From the NCBI GenBank assembly GCA_963922585.1, contig CAWUIK010000010.1, positions 1 to 50,978 of the forward strand: a stretch of DNA of 50,978 nt, given 5' to 3'. The DNA is from Parvicella sp963922585. Its GTDB lineage: Bacteria > Bacteroidota > Bacteroidia > Flavobacteriales_D > Parvicellaceae. A program made the translations under genes and the position numbers. The notes under the pieces are model-generated. The model was given only the letters and a program-made list of their open reading frames with translations. It searched no databases and was not told the DNA's origin. Below, piece after piece: positions 32,918-41,400 of the stretch; within the stretch, counting starts at the first letter, position 1, and every line of letters starts with the position of its first letter.

Positions 32918-35900
32918 ATGAAAAAAGCGATTCAAATACTAACAGTTATTATTATCACTAGTTGGATAGCACCTTCAATTTTTTCTCAACCTTGTTTAAC
33001 AGGATGGAGATACAGAAGAACCATTGAAATGAATAATGGTGGATCTTCTTTGACGAATCATCAGGTTTCAGTAGTAGTAAATACTCAAGTTTTGGTAGCT
33101 TTAGGTAAAGCTAGAGCTGATGGAGGAGATATTAGATTTACAGATGCTTCGGGAAATTCACTTTCCTTCTGGTATGATCCTTTACAATACAATTCATCAA
33201 GTACTACATTTTGGATAAAAACTAATGCTACTGCAGGAAGTTCATTTATTTATATGTTTTATGGAAATGCAACATCTCCATCTGTAGCAAGTGGTGAGGG
33301 AACTTTTGAACTTTTTGATTCTTTCAATTCAGGTAGCATTTCTCCTTTAGTTTGGGATAAATGTGGAAACAATATCAATGTAAGTGTAGTAGGGGGAACG
33401 GCTACTTTTCAATCAAACACCACTACTTTTCCAAGAGACTATTTAATCACTTCTAAACAATCATTTTCTACTCAAATAATTACTGAATGTAAAGTAAATA
33501 GTGCAGCTACGGGAAGATCTGTTATAGGTGTCATAGATAATGCTAATGATGGATATGCTAACACTTTTGAGAATGGGGTAGTAAAAATGATGAAAATATC
33601 AGCAGGAGGAGATTGCAAATTAATTGAACAGCTTACTTTACCTAATCCAACATCTGTTGCATCAATAAATGGAATCAATGGTTTTACATGGATATCATCA
33701 AATAGTCAAAACATAACATGGCCTAGTGGCTCCTCAAATTATAGCGACACTGATAAATCAACTTCTTTTGGTAATCCAAAGAAAGTTATTATTGGAAATG
33801 CGATTAATACCACTCTTACAAGTGGAACTTTTACTTTAGATTATGTAAGAGTTAGAAAATATGCTGCAACTGTGCCTGTTCTAACGCTAGGAGTAGAAAA
33901 CGAGGCTCCTGTAAATCCAATTGCAACTAATACAGGACCTTATTGCGGAGGAGATGCAATTGTTTTATCTACAAATACATATGCTGGAGCTTTATATTCT
34001 TGGACAGGACCTGGAGGTTTTACCAGTACTAGTCAAAACCCTCCTCCTTTTACTTCATCACCAGCACTTTCTGGAACATACCAAGTTAACATCACAATGC
34101 CAGGTGGTTGTAATGCTGTGAATATTTCAACTAATGTTTCTGTTTCCACAGCATCTGTTTCTGGTACTATTAGTGGAGCAGCGACTTTATGTGAAGGTTA
34201 CAATTCTGGAACGCTCACACTATCAGGTGAAAATGGAGACATTCTAAGATGGGAAATGTCTAATAGTGCTATTGGTCCATGGGTTACTTTATCTAACAAT
34301 ACCAATACTTTGAATTACCAAAATTTATCTGATACTACTTATTACAGATCTGTAGTACAAAGTGGTAGTTGTCCTTCTGCTACTAGTCCAACTTTACAAG
34401 TAAACATTGATAAGGCAACAGTAGGTGGATTTACTTTAGGAACTGATAATGTTTGTGAAGGATTGAATGGAGGTGATGTGAATTTAGTATATCAAAATGG
34501 AAATATCTTAAAGTGGGAATCTTCTACTGATGGTGTGATTTGGAGCGATATTACAAATTCTACTACACAACAATCCTATTCAAACTTAACTACGACAACA
34601 ATGTATAGAGCTCTTGTACAAAGTGGTGTTTGTCCTGCACAATATTCTTCTCAAACAACTATTTCGGTAAATCCGAATCCCGTTTCTAGTTTTACAGCAA
34701 CTACAGTTTGTCAAGGAAATAATACCCAATTTACAAGTACATCTTCAATAAGTAATGGGTCCATTGTAAATTACAATTGGAATTTTGGTAATGGTAGTGG
34801 AAGTATTGCTCAAAATACTTTTAATCAATATGCAAATAGTGGTACTTATACCGTAGCCCTTACAACAATTTCTGATAAAGGTTGTAGTAATTCCACGACA
34901 ATGCCTGTTACAGTAAATGCTAACCCAAGTGTGAACTTTAACGCTTCTAATGTCTGTCTAGGTCAACCAATGAATTTCCAATCAGTTGTATCAGTAGTTG
35001 GAAGTACAATTTCTAGTTTATTGTGGAATTTTGATGATGGAAATACTGCCACTCAAAACAATGTTAATTACACTTATACTAATCCGGGTTCTTATGATGT
35101 AACTCTAACTGCTACAAGTGCTCAAGGATGTATTGATTCTATAACTAAAACAGTTCAAGTATCTCAACCAGTTGCAGTTGATTTTATCGCAGATAGTGTT
35201 TGTCTAGGAGAACCTATTCAGTTTTCTAATACTTCGTTGAGCGGATCAACAACAGTTCAATACATTTGGAATTTTGGTGATGGTAATACCTCAACACTTT
35301 TGAATCCTTCTCATACTTATGCAGCAAGAGGAGTGTATACTGTAATTTTACAAGCAAGTTTATCTGGAGGAGGTACATCATGTCAATCTTCAAAATCTCT
35401 TAATGTTGAGGTTTATGAAAGACCAACAGCCAACTTTACATTTAACAATGAATGTTTATCTGATACTGTTTCTTTTGTAAATCAATCTATTTTTACTGGA
35501 GGTTTATCAAATTTGACCTACAATTGGAATTTTGATGATGGTAATTTATCTAACAATCAAGACGAAATGCACAAATACAATATACCTGGTCTATATCAGG
35601 TAAGTTTAGAGGTAGAAAGCATATTTGGTTGTACGTCTGAAATCGATAAACAAGTTGAAATTTATGAAATGCCAAATGCTAATTTTACTGTAAATAATGT
35701 TTGTCTAAATCAACCTTCTGAATTTGTAAATACATCTACAATTGCTTTAGGGACTATGACCTACAATTGGGATTTTGATAATGGAAATACGAGTATTATG
35801 GAGGCGCCTTTTACAACTTATTCTGGAGATGGCGATTATCAAGTGCAATTAATTGCCACATCCAACAATGGATGTTTGGATACAATTGTAAAATTGCATA

Positions 35901-36910
35901 CTATCTTTCCTAAACCTTTAGCAAGATTTTTCTATGATGAGGTTTGTGATGGAAATCCAACTTTATTTTACGACAGTTCTCTTATAAACTCTGGAACGAT
36001 AAACTCTTTTAGTTGGAATTTTGGTGATGGTTCTTCTGCAAATGGAACAACTCCTAGTCATCAATATTTAAATGTTGGTTCTTATAGTGTAAGTCTTTCT
36101 GTTGTTTCAGATAAGTTATGTACTGATGACACAACCATGTCGGTTATTGTAAATCCTAATCCAGTAGCAAACTTTTCTATACAAGATGCATGTATTGGTG
36201 CTGCAGTAAGTTTTACCAATAATTCATTTATATCAAGTGGAACCATGTCTATGTTGTGGGATTTTGGAGATGGTGGCGCATCTAATCAGGCCTCACCTTC
36301 TTACACCTATGGCAATGTTGGTTTGTATCCTGTTAAGTTGATTGTTACTTCAGGAAAGGGATGTCATAACTCGGTAGTAAAAACTGCTGAAGTTTTTGCA
36401 CCTCCATTTTTTACATTAGGTTTGGATGATACGATTAGTCTAGGTGATGAGGTAGAATTAGAAGGTTTTTATCCTGGAGCTTTGGCATATAGTTGGTCAC
36501 CAAGTGAAGGTTTGGATAATAGTTCACTTTCTAATCCATCAGCCTCACCGTCTGAATCTACAACCTACACTTTAACGGTAACTGATGGTAACGGATGTAA
36601 AGGACAAGACAGTATCTATATTCATATCATAGAAGATTTCAATTTAACAGTCAGCAACTTAATAACTCCTGACGGTAATGGAGTCAATGATTTTTGGGTT
36701 GTTGGAAATATTGAAAATTATGGTGAAGCTACAATATTTATCTACGATAGATGGGGAAAAGAAATACTTAAAACTAACAATTATCAAAATGATTGGAATG
36801 GAGTATCAGGTACTGATCAATTGCCTGATGGTACTTATTACTATATAATAACATTACCAGGACAAGAGAAAGTTTACAAAGGAGGAATTACTGTCCTAAG
36901 AAATAAATAA
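32918..36910 (+). CDS. DUF2341/PKD surface protein with T9SS type B (CHU_C) domain
   Basis: This 1330-residue protein has a signal peptide (1-23). A DUF2341 domain follows (about 27-137: GWRYRRTIEMNN, FWIKTNATAGSSFIYMFYGN), with a concanavalin-like region to about 310. Ig-like segments reach about 580. Seven PKD domains (about 585-1164) show the YxWxFGDGN signature, and a bridging domain (SWSPSEGLD) precedes the end. The C-terminal ~88 residues are a gliding-motility-associated CHU_C domain (LITPDGNGVNDFWVVGNIE, IYDRWGKEI, DGTYYYIITL), the type B T9SS signal. Type B substrates such as SprB need a PorP/SprF partner, and one is encoded 3 bp downstream. It is likely a SprB-like surface adhesin. 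Confidence 0.92.
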   Translation: MKKAIQILTVIIITSWIAPSIFSQPCLTGWRYRRTIEMNNGGSSLTNHQVSVVVNTQVLVALGKARADGGDIRFTDASGNSLSFWYDPLQYNSSSTTFWIKTNATAGSSFIYMFYGNATSPSVASGEGTFELFDSFNSGSISPLVWDKCGNNINVSVVGGTATFQSNTTTFPRDYLITSKQSFSTQIITECKVNSAATGRSVIGVIDNANDGYANTFENGVVKMMKISAGGDCKLIEQLTLPNPTSVASINGINGFTWISSNSQNITWPSGSSNYSDTDKSTSFGNPKKVIIGNAINTTLTSGTFTLDYVRVRKYAATVPVLTLGVENEAPVNPIATNTGPYCGGDAIVLSTNTYAGALYSWTGPGGFTSTSQNPPPFTSSPALSGTYQVNITMPGGCNAVNISTNVSVSTASVSGTISGAATLCEGYNSGTLTLSGENGDILRWEMSNSAIGPWVTLSNNTNTLNYQNLSDTTYYRSVVQSGSCPSATSPTLQVNIDKATVGGFTLGTDNVCEGLNGGDVNLVYQNGNILKWESSTDGVIWSDITNSTTQQSYSNLTTTTMYRALVQSGVCPAQYSSQTTISVNPNPVSSFTATTVCQGNNTQFTSTSSISNGSIVNYNWNFGNGSGSIAQNTFNQYANSGTYTVALTTISDKGCSNSTTMPVTVNANPSVNFNASNVCLGQPMNFQSVVSVVGSTISSLLWNFDDGNTATQNNVNYTYTNPGSYDVTLTATSAQGCIDSITKTVQVSQPVAVDFIADSVCLGEPIQFSNTSLSGSTTVQYIWNFGDGNTSTLLNPSHTYAARGVYTVILQASLSGGGTSCQSSKSLNVEVYERPTANFTFNNECLSDTVSFVNQSIFTGGLSNLTYNWNFDDGNLSNNQDEMHKYNIPGLYQVSLEVESIFGCTSEIDKQVEIYEMPNANFTVNNVCLNQPSEFVNTSTIALGTMTYNWDFDNGNTSIMEAPFTTYSGDGDYQVQLIATSNNGCLDTIVKLHTIFPKPLARFFYDEVCDGNPTLFYDSSLINSGTINSFSWNFGDGSSANGTTPSHQYLNVGSYSVSLSVVSDKLCTDDTTMSVIVNPNPVANFSIQDACIGAAVSFTNNSFISSGTMSMLWDFGDGGASNQASPSYTYGNVGLYPVKLIVTSGKGCHNSVVKTAEVFAPPFFTLGLDDTISLGDEVELEGFYPGALAYSWSPSEGLDNSSLSNPSASPSESTTYTLTVTDGNGCKGQDSIYIHIIEDFNLTVSNLITPDGNGVNDFWVVGNIENYGEATIFIYDRWGKEILKTNNYQNDWNGVSGTDQLPDGTYYYIITLPGQEKVYKGGITVLRNK

Positions 36911-36913
36911 TAA

Positions 36914-38392
36914 ATGAATCAAATGAAAAAGATAACTTTAATATTAACCTCATATATATTATGTTTCTCTACGATAACTGGTCAACAAACACCAGAACTA
37001 GAGCATTATTTGGTAAATCCTTTTTTCTACAATCCTGCTGGAGCCGGAGTTGAAGGAACTAATATATATCTAGATTATCATAAACAATGGGCAGGATTCT
37101 CTGGAGCACCACAAACTCAAGTTTTTACTTTTGATAAAGCCTTTAAGAAGAATAAATACGGTTTTGGATTTAAGGTAATTAATGATGAAATTAATATTTT
37201 GGGAAGCACTGGAGGATATCTAGCATATTCTTACGAAGTAAAAATAGGTAAAGTCCAAAGCATTAGATTTGGAGTGGAAGCTGGAATACTTCAAAACAGA
37301 ATTTTGTTTGATAAAATAGTGGCAACTGAAAATGATGAGGCGCTATTGTTTAACAATAGACAATCTTCATCTAATTTTGATGGTTCAGCAGGACTTATCT
37401 ACAAGCTTCAAAAATTTACTTTAGGTTTTGCAGCTCAAAATTTGATACCAAATAGTTTTGATTATGAAAGTTCTGAAACATCAAATTCTTTAGTGTATAG
37501 TAATATTCAACACTATTACTTAAATGGTCTTTATGATTTCAATTTGGGAGATAGCAAATGGATTTTACAACCTTCTTTTTTAGTTAGAGGTGCTAAAGGG
37601 ATGCCTTTTGTTTACGATGGTAATTTATCAGTAATTTATGATCAAATGCATTGGTTAACTCTTAGATATAAGCATAATATTGGTTATTCAGTTGGAATTG
37701 GAGGTGTAATAGCAAATCAAGTGAAAATTGGATATGCTTATGGTATTTCTTCAAATGAAATTTCAAATTACAATTCAGGTACTCATGAAATTGTAGTTGG
37801 AATTTCAATATTCGGTGGAAATGGAAACGGAGGAGATTCTAAAATGTCAAGCAAACAACTGGATAGAATTGAAACTCAAAATAACGAGTTGTTAGAAAAA
37901 ACAGATTATCTAGAGAAACAAAACCAAACTTTAAAAGAAGAATTGGAAAAACAAAAAGAGGAGTTAAAAAACAAGGTTTTTGGATTGGACCAATTGAAGT
38001 TGGAGTTTGAAAAAGAAATGCAAGAATGGAAAAAACAGCAAGAATCAAATGCTGCTAACAATTCAAATAGTACTTCTGATTCTGGAAAAGAAATGAACTC
38101 TGCAGCAGATGAATTAGGTAGCACTACTTTAGCAGAAAATGGAGAAAAATATGTAATCATTGGAGCTACACGAGGATTTGAATTGGCTAAAATGTATCAA
38201 ACCATAATAAAAAGAGAATACGACCTTGATACAAAAGTGATTCAAAATTCTAGAAAATCTTGGTATTTGATTTACACTAAAAAAGTTGATACACCCGCTG
38301 AAGCTCAAGAAGAACTTAAAAGAGTAAAAAAAGCAGATACAAAAGGTATATATGTAGGAAAGCCATGGGTTTATGAGGCAAATGACAAATAA
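36914..38392 (+). CDS. PorP/SprF-family T9SS membrane protein fused to coiled coil and SPOR-like domain
   Basis: This protein is 492 residues long. Start is the ATG at 36914; the ATG at 36923 (MKKITLIL) is an equally good alternative. Residues 1-20 are a signal peptide. A PorP/SprF barrel occupies about 21-300 (ELEHYLVNPFFYNPAGAGVEG, HKQWAGFSGAPQTQ). A strongly charged coiled coil at about 310-380 (KQNQTLKEELEKQKEELKNK) and a low-complexity linker lead to a SPOR-like domain at about 409-492 (YVIIGATRGFELAKMYQ, WYLIYTKKVDTPAEAQEEL). PorP/SprF proteins bind type B T9SS substrates on the way out, and the gene is 3 bp after one. SPOR-like folds often bind peptidoglycan, so this protein may tie the surface apparatus to the cell wall. 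Confidence 0.9.
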   Translation: MNQMKKITLILTSYILCFSTITGQQTPELEHYLVNPFFYNPAGAGVEGTNIYLDYHKQWAGFSGAPQTQVFTFDKAFKKNKYGFGFKVINDEINILGSTGGYLAYSYEVKIGKVQSIRFGVEAGILQNRILFDKIVATENDEALLFNNRQSSSNFDGSAGLIYKLQKFTLGFAAQNLIPNSFDYESSETSNSLVYSNIQHYYLNGLYDFNLGDSKWILQPSFLVRGAKGMPFVYDGNLSVIYDQMHWLTLRYKHNIGYSVGIGGVIANQVKIGYAYGISSNEISNYNSGTHEIVVGISIFGGNGNGGDSKMSSKQLDRIETQNNELLEKTDYLEKQNQTLKEELEKQKEELKNKVFGLDQLKLEFEKEMQEWKKQQESNAANNSNSTSDSGKEMNSAADELGSTTLAENGEKYVIIGATRGFELAKMYQTIIKREYDLDTKVIQNSRKSWYLIYTKKVDTPAEAQEELKRVKKADTKGIYVGKPWVYEANDK

Positions 38393-38420
38393 TTTTTGTT
38401 TACAAAGCGTATCGAAAGAC

Positions 38421-41400
38421 ATGAAAAACATTAAAATAGTACATAATTTTCCTTCGAAGTTTTTAATGTCCATTTTATTGGTAATTTCTCTTTTTTCTAA
38501 AAAAGGTTATAGTCAATGTGCATTGGGTACTGCAGGTAGCACATTTAATACATCAACATTAGTTGACGATGTTCAATCTAACATTACAACTACACTCAAT
38601 GCTGGAGATTATGTGACCTTAACTAATGTTGTTGCAGGGAAAGCATACAGATTGAACTCTTGTTCAGATCCTGGCAATACATCTCTTACTCTTTTTAATT
38701 CAGCATTTACTGCTATAGAGTTCTCTACTGCAGACTGCGGAAATGATGGAGATATTACTTTTGTAGCACAAAGTAGTGGAACTTATTATATACAATTAAA
38801 TGTAGGAGGAGGTTGCGGTACAGATGCTTTAAATCATACCATAAAAGCGACTAGATTTGGTTGTGCCAATCCTGATGCTGCTAATATTTCCATAGTACAA
38901 AATGTAACTTGTTTTGGTGATACTGCTGCAATTTTAAACTTTTCAGGAAATTTAAATGATGCACAATATTGGATGGTTTATAAAGACTCATGTGGAGGCG
39001 AGCTTTTGGATACAGTTTTCACTTTGCCTTACACTTTTGTTCCTCTTCTTGGTACTAGAAAGTATTTTGTAAGAGGTGAAGGAGGATGTGTAAATAGTTC
39101 TGCGATTTCATGTGATTCTATAGAATTAACTACCATTTCCAATAGTGCTAATTTTTTCTACGATGAGACAAACTATTGTAACTTAAGCGCTGATCCTACA
39201 CCTATTATTGGTGGAAATCCTGGAGGAACTTTTAGCGCAACACCCACAGGAATTTCTTTAAATGCTACGACTGGCGAAATTGATTTAAGTGTAAGTACAC
39301 CAAATACATATAAAATTAAATACACAACTACAGGGACTTGTTCTACAACGGATAGTGTAGATATTCAGATTAACGGACTCGATAACGTAGCATTTAGTTA
39401 TGGAGGGACTACTTTTTGTAAATCTTCTAATAGTGTTTCACCTACTATTTCTGGTGTTAATGGAGGTGCTTTTAGTGCTACACCAGCAGGTTTATCTATT
39501 AATGCTTCAAATGGGGGCATTAATCTAACTTTATCTACAGTTGGAACTTATACAGTTACCTATACTACTTCTGGCCCATGTGGCAATTCTTCAAATGTTA
39601 CTGTAACTGTTAGTGAAGCTGATGTAGCATCAATCACTTATCCATTATCAAGTTACTGTACGAGTTCAGTTGATCCTACGCCAACCATTACGGGTTTGAC
39701 TGGAGGTACTTTTTCAGCATCTTCAAGTGTGGTATTGAATTCCGGTACAGGTGTTATCGATTTAAGCGCTTCAAATCCTGGATTTTATAATATTACGTAC
39801 ACAACTGCAGGCTCATGCCCTATATCAACTCTATATAGTGTTTCTATTAATGGTCCAGATAATGCAAACTATAATTATGGTACAACTACTTTTTGTACGA
39901 GTGCTTCAGACCCTGTACCTTCTGTTTTTACTAGTGGATCTTTTTCCGCAACTCCAACTGGTCTTTCAATCAATGCTTCTAATGGTACAATAGATGTTAG
40001 TGCAAGTAGTATTGGTACTTATTCGCTTACATACACAACTTCAGGAACTTGTCCCAACACTTCTAATCAATCTATAACAATAAGTGGACTTGATAATGCT
40101 AGTTTCAGTTATGCAACCAGTTCTTTTTGCCCTTCTGGTTCTGACCCTGTACCTACTATTGCTGGATTGACAGGAGGTACTTTTACTTTCAGTCCATTTG
40201 GAATGAGCATCAATTCATCTACAGGAAGTATAGATTTAAGTGCCACAATTCCAAAAACATATTCAGTAATCTATACTACCAATGGTAGTTGCCCAAATTC
40301 TGCTAGCCAAACAATAGTTTTAAATCCTTCTGATAATGCAGATTTTAATTATTCAAATTTCAACTATTGTGTTTCAAGTTCTGATCAAACACCTACTATT
40401 AATGGACTTCCTGGTGGAACTTTTACTGCTACTCCTACAGGTTTAAATATCAATTTATCTACAGGCTTTGTTGATATAAGTGCAAGTGCTATTGGCAATT
40501 ATACAGTAACCTATACTACCAATGGCACATGTCCTGCAAGTTTTAATAGAAATTTCAGTATTAGTAGTTTTGATGACGCCTCTTTTTCCTACAGTAACGC
40601 TTCATTTTGTGCTTTTGAAACGAATTCTTCTCCAACTATTGCAGGTGCGTTAGGTGGAACTTTCTCTTCTTCTCCTGTTGGTTTGTCAATGTCACCAACG
40701 ACAGGGTTTATAAATACGGGTTCAAGTAATGAGGGGATTTACACAGTTACTTACACAACCAATGGAGATTGTATCAATTCTTCAAATCAAACTGTCGAAA
40801 TCAAACAACTTGATGAGGCTAGTTTCTTTTATGATCAGGTAGAATACTGTGATTTTGAAAATGATCCAGTTCCAAATAATCAAGGATTTCCTACAGGGAC
40901 TTATACTGCTACACCAACTGGTTTGAGTTTGAATCCTTCTACTGGATTAATTGACTTAAGTGCAAGTAATCCAGATATATATACAATTACATTTTTGACT
41001 AATGGTAGTTGCCCAAACTCAATCTCTCAAGCATTGATAGTTTTGCCATCAAGTGATGCTTCTTTTTCATACTCAAAAACTAATTATTGTAAACTTGAGT
41101 TTAATCCAGTTCCTACAATTACAGGATTAAGTGGAGGTTCGTTTTCAAGTTTCCCTTCTGGATTAGTTATTGATAATTTTACAGGTGAAATAAACTTAAA
41201 TACATCTTTAGAGGGTGCTTATAATGTCGTGTATTCAGTAGGTGGAGATTGCCCAATTTCTGACACAATTGTAGTATCTATAAATGACTATGATGATGCT
41301 AGTTTTACATATGGAAGTACAAACTTTTGTAATTTAGCTTCAGATCCAACACCAACTATTTCTGGAGTATCTGGAGGTATCTTTTCTGCATCGCCTACTG

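Noticed and set aside
38373..38420. Longer start of the 15-repeat protein
   Set aside because: It overlaps the PorP/SprF gene, and the extra residues precede a good signal peptide that begins at 38421.
38129..38473. 114-codon minus-strand ORF across the PorP/SprF 3' end
   Set aside because: It is a low-complexity Phe/Ser-rich reading of the antisense strand over a well-supported gene.
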